Shown here in pieces: positions 25,743 through 34,917 of a stretch of DNA of 64,000 nt. The translations under genes and the position numbers were made by a program. The DNA is taken from positions 1,849,501 to 1,913,500 of the forward strand of contig NZ_CP047029.1 of the NCBI RefSeq assembly GCF_009796805.1, written 5' to 3'. The notes beneath the pieces were generated by a model, which ran no database searches, was not told the origin of the DNA, and was given only the letters and a program-made list of their open reading frames with translations. The stretch is from Algibacter sp. L1A34. Lineage in GTDB: Bacteria > Bacteroidota > Bacteroidia > Flavobacteriales > Flavobacteriaceae. Numbering within the stretch: the stretch's first letter is position 1; each line of letters begins with the position of its first letter.

Positions 25743-27299
25743 ATGGTAAAAGAACTTCAACTTCGTATTTCATTAAAAGAAGAAGAACGCAGTGATATTC
25801 TCGTTTTAAAGTCTGCTTTAAAATTAGATATTGATCGTGAAGATATTACGGGCGTAAAAGTTTTACGAAAATCTATAGATGCTAGAAAACCTAAAATAAT
25901 TCTCAACTATAAAGTAGCTGTTTATATTCGCGAAGCTTTACCGGAAAAATCCGATTATATTTTCGATTACAAAGATGTTTCAAAAGCTAAGCCCATTCAT
26001 ATTATTGGTTTCGGACCTGCAGGCATGTATGCGGCGTTGCGTTGTATAGAACTAGGTTTTAAACCTATTGTTTTAGAACGTGGAAAAAATGTTAAAGATC
26101 GTCGTCGTGATTTAAAAGCTATAAACCAAGATCATTTTGTAAACGAAGATTCTAACTATTGTTTTGGAGAAGGTGGAGCAGGAACTTATAGTGATGGAAA
26201 ACTTTACACACGAAGTTTAAAACGTGGTGATGTACGCCGTATTTTTGAAAATTTAGTTTTTCATGGAGCAACCGATCAAATTTTAGTTGATGCACATCCA
26301 CATATAGGAACAAATAAACTTCCAAAAGTGGTACAGAATATTCGTGAAACCATTTTAAATTATGGTGGAGAAGTGCATTTTGAAACACGAGTTACCGATT
26401 TCATTATAAAAGATAATAGCATCAAAGCTATTCAACTTCTTAATAAAGAAGAAATCCCAGTAGATCAAGTTATCTTAGCAACTGGTCATTCTGCAAGAGA
26501 CATCTTTTATTTACTTCATAAAAAAGAAATAGCCTTAGAAGCAAAATCATTTGCAATGGGTGTTCGTGTTGAGCACCCGCAACATATTATCGATTCTATT
26601 CAATACCATTGTTCTGGAGATCGTCACGAGCTTTTGCCTGCCGCATCTTACGGGTTAGTACAACAAGTTAACGAACGTGGTGTTTATTCATTTTGTATGT
26701 GTCCAGGCGGATTTATTGTTCCGGCAGCGACTGCAAATGGTGAAGTTGTAGTAAATGGTATGTCGCCGTCGAAGCGGAATAATTTATTTGCCAATTCGGG
26801 TATTGTGGTTGAAATTGATGTGAACAAAGATTTACCTAAATACGAGCAATTCGGCCCATTAAAAGGTTTAGAATATCAAAAGAATTTAGAGCGATTAGCT
26901 TTTACCGCAGGCGGAAGAAGTCAAGTAGCTCCAGCCCAGAGATTAACCGATTTTGTAAAAGGTAATCTATCGTCAAGTTTAAATCCAACTTCATACCAAC
27001 CGGGATTAAATTCAGCGCCATTACATTCGCTTTTACCAAAATTTATAGGAAGCAGATTAAGAAAAGGGTTTGAAGCTTTCGGACAAAAAATGAAAGGGTA
27101 TTACACCGAGGAGGCTAATGTTGTTGGTGTGGAATCTAGAACATCGTCTCCAGTTTCTATTCCTCGAAAAGAAAATTTGGCGCACCCTCAAATTTCTAAT
27201 TTATTTCCTTGTGGTGAAGGTGGTGGTTATGCAGGCGGTATTGTTTCGGCTGCTATGGATGGTGAGCGTTGTGCAGAAGCGGCAACGGAAAACTTATAG
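25743..27299 (+). CDS. FAD-dependent oxidoreductase (COG2509-like)
   Basis: This 518-residue protein has an N-terminal region of about 80 residues with a ferredoxin-like flavour (LQLRISLKEEERSD...), followed by an FAD-binding Rossmann motif IIGFGPAGMYAALR (88-101) and the ERG at its acidic end. Later signatures are NYCFGEGGAGTYSDGKLYTR and PCGEGGGYAGGIVSAAMDGE near the C-terminus, shared by uncharacterised 'NAD(FAD)-utilising dehydrogenases'. It is probably a cytoplasmic flavoprotein; the substrate is unknown. It follows the DHFR fusion by 45 bases and may be cotranscribed. Confidence 0.85.
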   Translation: MVKELQLRISLKEEERSDILVLKSALKLDIDREDITGVKVLRKSIDARKPKIILNYKVAVYIREALPEKSDYIFDYKDVSKAKPIHIIGFGPAGMYAALRCIELGFKPIVLERGKNVKDRRRDLKAINQDHFVNEDSNYCFGEGGAGTYSDGKLYTRSLKRGDVRRIFENLVFHGATDQILVDAHPHIGTNKLPKVVQNIRETILNYGGEVHFETRVTDFIIKDNSIKAIQLLNKEEIPVDQVILATGHSARDIFYLLHKKEIALEAKSFAMGVRVEHPQHIIDSIQYHCSGDRHELLPAASYGLVQQVNERGVYSFCMCPGGFIVPAATANGEVVVNGMSPSKRNNLFANSGIVVEIDVNKDLPKYEQFGPLKGLEYQKNLERLAFTAGGRSQVAPAQRLTDFVKGNLSSSLNPTSYQPGLNSAPLHSLLPKFIGSRLRKGFEAFGQKMKGYYTEEANVVGVESRTSSPVSIPRKENLAHPQISNLFPCGEGGGYAGGIVSAAMDGERCAEAATENL

Positions 27300-27326
27300 T
27301 CTCCAGGATCTTTATACTTCATTTTT

Positions 27327-27718
27327 ATGACTGAAAAAGAAAAAATGATTGCGGGAAATCTATTCAATACCGAAGATGAAACGCTTATTTAAGAACGTTT
27401 CGAAACCCGAATTCATTTAGATAAAATAAACACACTTAGTGTTACAGAGAAAATAGAATATGAAGCTGTTTTTAAAGTGTTGATGCCTAATGCAGGAGAA
27501 AAACTTTATATAAAAACGCTTTTTATTGCGATTATGGTTACAACATAAAAACAGGTAATAACATTTGGATTGGTTGAAATATTACTATTTGTCTAGGTGT
27601 CGTTATTGGATATAATTTAGTGTTTGGTGTAGGTTCGGTGGTTACTAGAATTTTTTTAGATGATGTTTTTATTGCAGGAAATCCGGCTAAAATGATTAAA
27701 TCCATAGATAATAGTTAA
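27327..27718 (+). pseudogene. Sugar O-acetyltransferase (maltose acetyltransferase-like), broken
   Basis: The start MTEKEKMIAGNLFNTEDETL matches the N-terminus of maltose/galactoside acetyltransferases, then a TAA at 27390-27392 interrupts it. After NAGEKLYIKT the frame shifts by one base and continues DYGYNIKTGNNIWIG-stop-NITICLGVVIGYNLVFG, GSVVTRIF and AGNPAKMIKSI to a stop at 27716-27718. About 70 residues of the left-handed beta-helix between DYGYNIK and NNIWIG are missing, including the catalytic His region. So it has two stops, one frameshift and an internal deletion. It lies between the FAD oxidoreductase and fabD and accounts for most of that gap. Confidence 0.88.
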
Positions 27719-27725
27719 TAATTGT

Positions 27726-27733
27726 TATTTTTG
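27726..27733 (+). promoter_or_regulatory. Promoter -7 element of fabD
   Basis: TATTTTTG fits TAnnTTTG and ends 23 bases before the fabD start. No clear TTTG partner was seen upstream. Confidence 0.5.
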
Positions 27734-27756
27734 CAGCACTAAAAATAGATCAACTT

Positions 27757-28650
27757 ATGAACGCATATATTTTTCCAGGCCAAGGCGCACAATTTTCAGG
27801 AATGGGTTTAGACCTTTATGAAAACTCTCCTTTAGCACAAAGTTTATTCGAAAAAGCTAACGATATATTAGGTTTTCACATTACCGACATTATGTTTGAA
27901 GGTTCTGCGGAAGACTTAAAACAAACCAAAGTTACACAACCAGCTATATTTTTACACTCGGTAATTTTAGCGAAAACTTTAGGCGAAAGTTTTAAACCAG
28001 ATATGGTAGCAGGACATTCTTTAGGTGAATTTTCAGCATTAGTTGCCAATGGAGCATTAACTTTTGAAGACGGTTTAAAACTGGTTTCTCAACGTGCTAT
28101 TGCGATGCAAAAAGCTTGCGAGTTAAAGCCAAGTACTATGGCTGCAGTTTTAGGTTTAGAAGATGCTGTAGTAGAAAAAATATGTAAAACCATAGAAGGT
28201 GTTGTTGTTCCTGCAAATTATAACTGTCCAGGTCAATTAGTGATTTCGGGAGAAATTGAAGCTATAAATAAAGCTTGTGAGGCTTTGAAAGAAGCTGGAG
28301 CACGTCGTGCTTTAGTATTACCTGTTGGTGGTGCATTCCACTCACCAATGATGGAGCCTGCTCGAGAAGAATTAGCGGCAGCTATTGAAAACACAAAATT
28401 TAGTAAACCAAATTGTCCAATTTATCAAAACGTAACGGCAAGTGCGGTTACCGATGAATCGGAAATAAAAGCGAATCTAATTTTGCAACTTACTGCGCCT
28501 GTACGTTGGACGCAATCTGTACAACAAATGATAAACGATGGTGCTACTTTATTTACTGAAGTAGGTCCCGGTAAAGTTTTACAAGGTTTAGTTAAAAAAA
28601 TTAATAGAGCTTCGGAAACGGCTTCTGCAACGTTAGATACAAATAAGTAA
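27757..28650 (+). CDS. fabD: Malonyl-CoA:ACP transacylase
   Basis: This 297-residue FabD moves malonyl groups to acyl carrier protein in fatty-acid synthesis. It has the GQGAQFSGMG start, the nucleophile Ser88 in AGHSLGEF, the Gln in VTQPAIF and the His in VGGAFHSPMM. The C-terminal TEVGPGKVLQGLVKK is standard. Length is normal. The lspA start directly follows its stop codon. Confidence 0.97.
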   Translation: MNAYIFPGQGAQFSGMGLDLYENSPLAQSLFEKANDILGFHITDIMFEGSAEDLKQTKVTQPAIFLHSVILAKTLGESFKPDMVAGHSLGEFSALVANGALTFEDGLKLVSQRAIAMQKACELKPSTMAAVLGLEDAVVEKICKTIEGVVVPANYNCPGQLVISGEIEAINKACEALKEAGARRALVLPVGGAFHSPMMEPAREELAAAIENTKFSKPNCPIYQNVTASAVTDESEIKANLILQLTAPVRWTQSVQQMINDGATLFTEVGPGKVLQGLVKKINRASETASATLDTNK

Positions 28651-29163
28651 ATGAAAATTACAAAACGCTCGATTTACATTATTTTAGTTATTGTTTTAAC
28701 TATTGCTGTTGATCAAATTTCTAAAATATTAGTTCGAAATAATATTGTTGGACGCACAGATCTTCATCCTGGAGAACGTATTTCGCTAATTGGGGATGCT
28801 TTTATTTTAATGAATGTTGAAAACACAGGTGCTTTTTTAGGTATGGGAAGCGATCTAAACCCAACACTTAGAATTATTTTATTATTAATTCTGCCTATTA
28901 TTGTTTTAGCTTTTGTTTTGCGTCATATTTTAAAAGATACAAGCTTAGATAATTTATCTCTTTTTGCTTTTGCTAGTATTATTGGTGGTGGTATTGCTAA
29001 TGTTTACGACCGTGTAGTTTATGGTTCTGTAACCGATTTTTTCTTTATTGATTTAGGAGGTGTTTTTAGAACAGGTATTTTTAATATGGCCGATTTATCG
29101 GTAACAACCGGAATGATTATTTTGGTGATTATGAGTTTTAAGAAGAAGAAAAAAGAAGCTTAA
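28651..29163 (+). CDS. lspA: Lipoprotein signal peptidase (SPase II)
   Basis: This 170-residue inner-membrane aspartic peptidase removes signal peptides from prolipoproteins after lipidation. It has four hydrophobic segments, an N-terminal DQISKILVRN, the middle NTGAFLGMG and the two catalytic aspartates in NVYDRVVYGSVTDFFF. It follows fabD with no spacer, so translation is coupled. The substrates include the several lipoproteins in this window. Confidence is high. Confidence 0.97.
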   Translation: MKITKRSIYIILVIVLTIAVDQISKILVRNNIVGRTDLHPGERISLIGDAFILMNVENTGAFLGMGSDLNPTLRIILLLILPIIVLAFVLRHILKDTSLDNLSLFAFASIIGGGIANVYDRVVYGSVTDFFFIDLGGVFRTGIFNMADLSVTTGMIILVIMSFKKKKKEA

Positions 29164-29186
29164 AAATAGTGATATCTTAATCAAAT

Positions 29187-29221
29187 AAAAAAACCAACTA
29201 AAATATTTAGTTGGTTTTTTT
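29187..29221. terminator. Bidirectional terminator, lspA and M1 peptidase
   Basis: AAAAAACCAACTAAA pairs with TTTAGTTGGTTTTTT, with T tracts on both strands. Confidence 0.92.
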
Positions 29222-29247
29222 ATTTATAATTTTAAAAAAGCTTAGTT

Positions 29248-31473
29248 CTATTTTTTGGATTTAAACCTATCAAACTCCGATTTTGAATCTGTTTTAGGAA
29301 AGCTATTGTTATTCATATCGGTATCTGCAAGCTCAAAATTAGGATCCAAATTCACCTTAACAACTTCTTTACTTTTTATAAAGGTTTTCTTGATTTCATA
29401 TTCGTTTCTTCTCCATATTTGAGCCGGAATTCTATCAATTTCCGAAGAACCATCAGAATAAATCCATTCAACAATAACGGGCATTACTAAACCTCCAATG
29501 TTTTTAACTGTAATTTCATAAATGTTTTTTCCAGAAAGCTGTTTGCGCATTTCAGATTCATCTAAACGTGAAGTAAATTGTCCGTAATCTTTATCGGGAG
29601 TCGAAATCATATTAATAATTTCTGGCCCATTCGAGAAATCTTTAGCTGTTGTTTCTCCATGAGGACCACTCATTTCTATCTTGGCATTCAAGGTTGTGTT
29701 TTTGCCTTCTAAATTGGAGTTTTCCTCATGTACTTTAAACCATTTTATATTGCTTAATTCTAAATCAACATAATCTGTTGTAAAAAACCAACCTTTGTAA
29801 AACCAGTCTAAATCGGTTGCTGTAGCATCTTCTAAGGTTCTAAATAAATCTGCTGGATTTGGGTGTTTGTATTTCCATCGGTTGGCATATTCTCTAAAAG
29901 CTTCATCAAATAAGTCTTTACCTATAATTGAATTACGCAGCATTTGTAAGCCAACGGTTGGTTTAATATAAAAATTAGCTCCAAATTGATTGAATAATTC
30001 ATTATCCGATGTTGTCATTATTGGGCGTAAAATGTTTTTGTCGCCAGTCATAAACGGGACAATTTTTTTAGGTGTAACGTGGCTGTAATTTGGGTAACGT
30101 TCTTTTAATGTGCGTTGGTGTAAAAAAGTATTTAATCCTTCGTCCATCCACATCCATTTACGTTCGTCGGAACTTACAATCATTGGGAACCAGTTGTGTC
30201 CTACTTCATGGATGATGGTGCCAATCATACCTGCTTTAGCTTTTTCGCTTATTTTGCCATTTTTTGGGCGGCCACCATTAAAACTAATCATTGGGAATTC
30301 CATGCCAATATTAGACGTGTTAACGGAAATAGCAACGGGGTAAGGGTAGTCGAAAGTTGCGTTTGAATATACTTCAAGTGCATTTTTAATGGCTCTTGTA
30401 GATTCTTCCTGCCAAACGGGTAAACCTTCTTTTGGATAAAACGACATAGCTATTACTGTATTAGTTGGTAATTTTACAGCTTGAGCATCCCACATAAATT
30501 TTCTAGATGATGCAAATGCAAAATCCCGAACATTTTTTGCGTTAAATTTCCATGTTTTTTTATTGGTGGATTTATTCTTTTTGTTGAGGTCAGCTTCTTC
30601 TTTAGTAATTATCATTATCGGTTTTTCGAAACTGGTTTTAGCGTCCTTCAAGCGTTTAAGCTGTGTTTTTGTAAGTACGGATTCACTATTTTCTAATGTG
30701 CCAGTTGCAGCAATTATATGATCTGCAGGAACGGTAATCTCAACATCGTAATCTCCAAATTCTAAGGCAAACTCGCCAAGCTTTTGAAATTGTTGGTTTT
30801 GCCAACCTTCAGTATCGCTGTATACGGCCATTCTAGGAAACCAATGAGCAATTAAATACGCACTGTTGTCATCTTCAGGGAAATACTCATAACCTTCTCT
30901 AGATAGTGTGTACATGCTTCTATCTGTTATTGGGTAAGACCATGCGATAGAAAAACTAATTTGTTCACCAGATTTTAGAGGTTCATTCAATTTAACCTTC
31001 ATCATGGTGTTATTTATCATGATTTTTAGGTTTTGGTTATTAGCGTCTTTTATCTGCTTTATAGAGTAACCCGCAGGAAAGTCAATAGTTCGGGTAAGAA
31101 ATTGCATTTTTCTAGTAGTAATAAAATCTTTAATCTCATTATTGATACTACCAAAATCTTCATTCTCTTTTTTGTTTACATTTTGTTCTAACTGAAGCCA
31201 TAAATAGGTTAACTCATCTGGAGAATTATTAAAATATGTTATAGTTTCTTCTCCTGTAAGGGTGTTAGTTTTTTCATCTATTGTTGCTTTTATTTTATAG
31301 TTAGCGCGCTGTTGCCAATAATCTTTACCGGGAGCACCACTTGCTGTGCGGTAAGTATTTGGTGCAGCAATTAAATTATCAATAGGTTCAAATTTACCTT
31401 GCCAAGGTTTAGTTTGTGCATTTAAACTAAAGTTAAGTAGAAAAGTGAAAATTATAATAGGGAGTAATCGCAT
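29248..31473 (-). CDS. M1-family metallopeptidase, exported
   Basis: This 741-residue zinc peptidase has a signal peptide (1-19, ending LNAQ), an N-terminal beta-rich domain, and the catalytic motif HEVGHNW at about 422-428 with the third ligand Glu in WMWMDEGLNTFL 19 residues on. The C-terminal part is a beta-rich domain with a charged end. Aminopeptidase-type activity on peptides in the periplasm or outside is expected; the family's usual GAMEN exopeptidase motif is replaced by IGMEFPMISF. It is a single gene, divergent from ppa. Confidence 0.92.
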   Translation of the reverse strand: MRLLPIIIFTFLLNFSLNAQTKPWQGKFEPIDNLIAAPNTYRTASGAPGKDYWQQRANYKIKATIDEKTNTLTGEETITYFNNSPDELTYLWLQLEQNVNKKENEDFGSINNEIKDFITTRKMQFLTRTIDFPAGYSIKQIKDANNQNLKIMINNTMMKVKLNEPLKSGEQISFSIAWSYPITDRSMYTLSREGYEYFPEDDNSAYLIAHWFPRMAVYSDTEGWQNQQFQKLGEFALEFGDYDVEITVPADHIIAATGTLENSESVLTKTQLKRLKDAKTSFEKPIMIITKEEADLNKKNKSTNKKTWKFNAKNVRDFAFASSRKFMWDAQAVKLPTNTVIAMSFYPKEGLPVWQEESTRAIKNALEVYSNATFDYPYPVAISVNTSNIGMEFPMISFNGGRPKNGKISEKAKAGMIGTIIHEVGHNWFPMIVSSDERKWMWMDEGLNTFLHQRTLKERYPNYSHVTPKKIVPFMTGDKNILRPIMTTSDNELFNQFGANFYIKPTVGLQMLRNSIIGKDLFDEAFREYANRWKYKHPNPADLFRTLEDATATDLDWFYKGWFFTTDYVDLELSNIKWFKVHEENSNLEGKNTTLNAKIEMSGPHGETTAKDFSNGPEIINMISTPDKDYGQFTSRLDESEMRKQLSGKNIYEITVKNIGGLVMPVIVEWIYSDGSSEIDRIPAQIWRRNEYEIKKTFIKSKEVVKVNLDPNFELADTDMNNNSFPKTDSKSEFDRFKSKK

Positions 31474-31775
31474 ATCGTGATGGTTATATATTGATATTTT
31501 AAAAAATACAAGATACTAATTATAGATAAGCTTTATAATTAATGTAAGACTTTTGTAAAAACAGATCTTTTTTTGGTAAGAAAAAAACATGAAATTATAG
31601 AAGAATTATCTTTTAAATCATGAATTAGGATAAGGTGAAATTTGGATTAAGCTTACTGTTTTGTATTAAAACTAGTTATTTTATCTTGTTTACTGCTTTC
31701 GTGTTCAGTACATTTGTATTCTGATATAGAAATAAAATCCTTTCTTAAAAGGATAAATATAAAATAAGATTTAAT
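31474..31775. other. Intergenic region between M1 peptidase and ppa
   Basis: This 302-base divergent gap contains one good promoter (31686-31716) for ppa. Otherwise it is AT-rich with no coding, tRNA or repeat signal that I can support. Confidence 0.6.
31686..31716 (+). promoter_or_regulatory. Bacteroidota-type promoter of ppa
   Basis: TTG (31686-31688) lies 20 bases upstream of TACATTTG (31709-31716), a full match to the Bacteroidota pattern. It leaves a leader of about 53 bases before the ppa start. Confidence 0.7.
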
Positions 31776-32309
31776 ATGAGTAAAAAGCAAGCACAACCCT
31801 TAACTTTTGATGTTTTAATTGAAATACCAAAAGGAAGTAGAAATAAATACGAATACGATTTTACATTACACAAAATCCGTTTTGACCGTATGTTATTTTC
31901 TTCAATGATGTATCCTGGTGATTATGGGTTTATTCCCGAAACATTAGCGTTAGATAAAGATCCTTTAGATGTATTAGTTTTAGGTCATCAACCTACATTC
32001 CCAATGGTTGTAATGGAAGTTCGCCCAATTGGTGTTTTTTATATGACTGATGAAAAAGGTCCGGATGAAAAAATTATTTGCGTACCAGTATCAGATCCTA
32101 TTTGGAGTAATAAAATGGATATTGCTGATTTAAACCCACACAGATTAAAAGAAATAGAACATTTCTTTCAAGTATATAAAGATTTAGAGAAGAAAAAAGT
32201 TGATACAGGCGGTTGGGGAAATGCAGAGGAAGCTGTGAAAATTTATCATGAATGTGTAGATCGTTATGATAAAAGCGAGCACAAGAAAAAACGTACTTTT
32301 ACTATCTAA
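31776..32309 (+). CDS. ppa: Inorganic pyrophosphatase, soluble
   Basis: This 177-residue family I pyrophosphatase hydrolyses PPi in the cytoplasm. It has FSSMMYPGDYGFIPET and the metal-binding cluster D60-x-D62-x-x-D65 in LALDKDPLDVLVL (the usual DGDPLDV with Gly to Lys), followed by CVPVSDPIW and the late DLEKKKVDTGGWG segment. Length is normal. It is followed by the membrane pyrophosphatase after a terminator. Confidence 0.96.
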   Translation: MSKKQAQPLTFDVLIEIPKGSRNKYEYDFTLHKIRFDRMLFSSMMYPGDYGFIPETLALDKDPLDVLVLGHQPTFPMVVMEVRPIGVFYMTDEKGPDEKIICVPVSDPIWSNKMDIADLNPHRLKEIEHFFQVYKDLEKKKVDTGGWGNAEEAVKIYHECVDRYDKSEHKKKRTFTI

Positions 32310-32342
32310 TTAGTAGATTCTTAAAATATCGTATAATAAATG

Positions 32343-32372
32343 AGTCATCTTTAACTAAAGGTGGCTTTTTTT
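32343..32372 (+). terminator. Terminator of ppa
   Basis: AGTCATCTT pairs with AAGGTGGCT (three G-T pairs) around a short loop, followed by seven or more T residues. It separates ppa from hppA. Confidence 0.7.
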
Positions 32373-32437
32373 ATTAATTATATTTCCTTATTTTTAGCTT
32401 TGGAAAAAATTAACTAACCCAAAACCATCTAACTAAT

Positions 32438-34846
32438 ATGGAATTAATAATAAAATTTTTACCTCTTTTCGGAATTGGAGCATTATTGTTCGTCTTTATA
32501 AAAAGTGCTTGGGTTACTAAGCAAGATCAAGGCGATGAAAAAATGATTAGAATAGCCAAGAATATTGCCGATGGAGCGATGTCTTTTCTTAAAGCAGAAT
32601 ACAAAATCTTATCAATTTTTGTGGTAGCTGTAGCTATCTTATTATATTTTAAAGGAGATGCCGAAATGGGCTCTCATGGTATGGTAGCCGTATCTTTTAT
32701 TGTTGGCGCTATTTGTTCAGCATTAGCTGGATTTATTGGTATGAAGGTAGCCACGAAAGCTAATGTTAGAACTACAAACGCTGCGCGTACTTCTTTAGGG
32801 AAAGCCTTAGAAGTTGCTTTTGCAGGTGGTGCCGTTATGGGGCTTGGTGTTGTAGGTTTAGGTATTTTAGGATTAAGCGGATTATTTATGCTTTATCAAA
32901 ACATGTGGTCTGGTCCAGAGAATTTATCTTTAGTACTTAATGTGCTTTCTGGTTTTTCTCTTGGAGCATCATCTATTGCCTTATTTGCCCGTGTTGGTGG
33001 AGGTATTTATACCAAAGCTGCCGATGTTGGAGCCGATTTGGTTGGTAAGGTTGAAGCAGGAATTCCTGAAGACCATCCTTTAAACCCTGCAACTATTGCT
33101 GATAATGTTGGTGATAATGTTGGAGATGTCGCTGGTATGGGAGCCGATTTATTCGAGTCTTACGTTGGTTCTATTATAGGTACCATGGTTTTAGGAGCTT
33201 TTATTTTAACTCCAGATTTCAATGGTTTAGGAGCTGTGTATCTTCCTTTAGTTCTGGGAGCTGTTGGAATTGTAATGTCTATACTAGGCACATTTTTTGT
33301 AAAAGTAAAAGATGGAGGGAATCCACAAACAGCATTAAATATAGGTGAGTTTGGCTCAGCCGGATTAATGGTTGTGGCTTCTTATTTTATTATTAAAGCA
33401 TTAATTCCAGAATCTGTTGAAGGATTACCTTTTGGTGCTATGGGTGTGTTTTGGGCAACTATAGCAGGCTTGGTTGCAGGTTTAGGTGTTGGTAAAATAA
33501 CAGAATATTATACGGCTACAGGTAAAAAACCCGTTATGTCTATTGTCGAGCAGTCGGAAACAGGCGCTGCTACAAATATTATAGCAGGCTTAGGTGTAGG
33601 TATGATGTCTACAATGATTCCTATTTTATTAATTGCTGCAGCAATTATGGTGTCTCATTATTTTGCTGGATTATATGGTATTGCTATTGCAGCCGTTGGT
33701 ATGCTAGCTAATACAGGGATTCAGTTAGCAGTTGATGCGTATGGACCAATTTGTGACAATGCTGGTGGAATTGCAGAAATGGCAGAATTGCCAAAAGAAG
33801 TACGTGAGCGTACGGATAAATTAGATGCTGTTGGTAATACAACTGCAGCAGTTGGTAAAGGATTTGCTATTGCTTCGGCAGCGTTAACGGCATTAGCCTT
33901 ATTTGCTGCTTTTATGAAAACAGCTGGCGTAACCGCAATTGATGTATCTCAACCACAGATTATGGCTGGTTTATTAGTAGGAGGTATGTTACCATTTGTT
34001 TTTTCTGCATTATCAATGAATGCGGTAGGGCGTGCTGCTATGGCAATGATAGAAGAAGTACGAAGACAATTTAGAGATATACCTCAATTAAAAGCAGCTT
34101 TGGCTGTAATGCGTAAATACGATTCGGATATGTCTAAAGCGACTAAAGAAGATCGTGCTATTTTTGATGCGGCCGATGGTTATGCTGAATACGATAAATG
34201 TGTTGATATTTCTACAAAAGCATCTATTAGAGAAATGGTATTGCCAGGGTTATTGGCGATTGCTGTACCTGTTGCGGTTGGTTTTATTGGTGGTGCCGAA
34301 ATGTTAGGTGGGCTTTTAGCTGGAGTAACAACTTGTGGTGTTCTTATGGCTATCTTTCAGTCTAATGCTGGTGGTGCTTGGGATAATGCTAAGAAAACTA
34401 TTGAAGAACAAGGTAGAAAAGGAACCGATGCTCATAAAGCAGCCGTTGTAGGAGATACGGTTGGAGATCCATTTAAAGATACGTCTGGTCCTTCATTAAA
34501 TATTCTATTGAAATTAATGTCGGTTGTGGCTTTGGTTATCGCTCCAAGTATTGCAATATCTTCCAATGATGTTGCTGCTTATGTTAATAAAACGGATGGT
34601 ATAGAGCAAGTTGAAGTTAAAAAAGAAGTAAATGTTCAAATACATAAAAATGACGATGGCACTGTAAAAGCCATTGTGAAAACGGTAATGACAAAAAATG
34701 GAGAAGGTTCTACAACCTATGAGAATTTTGAAGGTACAGAAGCTGAGGTAAAGAAAAATCTTGCGGCTTTAAATGAAGATGGTAAAGATGTAATTATCGA
34801 AATACAAAATGATATGAATAAAGTTGAAGAAGATGTTTTAAATTAG
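32438..34846 (+). CDS. hppA: Membrane-bound ion-translocating pyrophosphatase
   Basis: This 802-residue integral membrane enzyme couples PPi hydrolysis to H+ or Na+ export. It has the catalytic loops [19 protein letters not shown] (about 198-216) and [19 protein letters not shown], and the C-terminal [28 protein letters not shown] near 465 has Ala where K+-independent enzymes have Lys, predicting a K+-dependent enzyme; these can pump Na+ or H+, which I cannot decide. Residues from about 725 to 802 form an unusual polar tail ([20 protein letters not shown] and onward). Confidence 0.95.
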   Translation: MELIIKFLPLFGIGALLFVFIKSAWVTKQDQGDEKMIRIAKNIADGAMSFLKAEYKILSIFVVAVAILLYFKGDAEMGSHGMVAVSFIVGAICSALAGFIGMKVATKANVRTTNAARTSLGKALEVAFAGGAVMGLGVVGLGILGLSGLFMLYQNMWSGPENLSLVLNVLSGFSLGASSIALFARVGGGIYTKAADVGADLVGKVEAGIPEDHPLNPATIADNVGDNVGDVAGMGADLFESYVGSIIGTMVLGAFILTPDFNGLGAVYLPLVLGAVGIVMSILGTFFVKVKDGGNPQTALNIGEFGSAGLMVVASYFIIKALIPESVEGLPFGAMGVFWATIAGLVAGLGVGKITEYYTATGKKPVMSIVEQSETGAATNIIAGLGVGMMSTMIPILLIAAAIMVSHYFAGLYGIAIAAVGMLANTGIQLAVDAYGPICDNAGGIAEMAELPKEVRERTDKLDAVGNTTAAVGKGFAIASAALTALALFAAFMKTAGVTAIDVSQPQIMAGLLVGGMLPFVFSALSMNAVGRAAMAMIEEVRRQFRDIPQLKAALAVMRKYDSDMSKATKEDRAIFDAADGYAEYDKCVDISTKASIREMVLPGLLAIAVPVAVGFIGGAEMLGGLLAGVTTCGVLMAIFQSNAGGAWDNAKKTIEEQGRKGTDAHKAAVVGDTVGDPFKDTSGPSLNILLKLMSVVALVIAPSIAISSNDVAAYVNKTDGIEQVEVKKEVNVQIHKNDDGTVKAIVKTVMTKNGEGSTTYENFEGTEAEVKKNLAALNEDGKDVIIEIQNDMNKVEEDVLN

Positions 34847-34873
34847 ATTAGACTTCTTTTTTTAGTAATTTTT

Positions 34874-34900
34874 AAAAACCACGTGTAAGCGTGGTTTTTT
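34874..34900 (+). terminator. Terminator of hppA
   Basis: AAAACCACG pairs with CGTGGTTTT (loop 6 nt), followed by TT. Its T run abuts the -7 element of the next gene. Confidence 0.85.
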
Positions 34901-34901
34901 G

Positions 34902-34909
34902 TATTTTTG
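34902..34909 (+). promoter_or_regulatory. -7 element just upstream of the App1-like gene
   Basis: TATTTTTG fits TAnnTTTG and ends eight bases before the ATG at 34918, so a transcript from it would be nearly leaderless. No TTTG partner was found; the expected place is inside the hppA terminator. Confidence 0.45.
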
Positions 34910-34917
34910 TAATCTGT

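Noticed and set aside
34891-34917. GTG start of the App1-like gene
   Set aside because: It lies in the hppA terminator and promoter; the ATG at 34918 gives the expected N-terminus.
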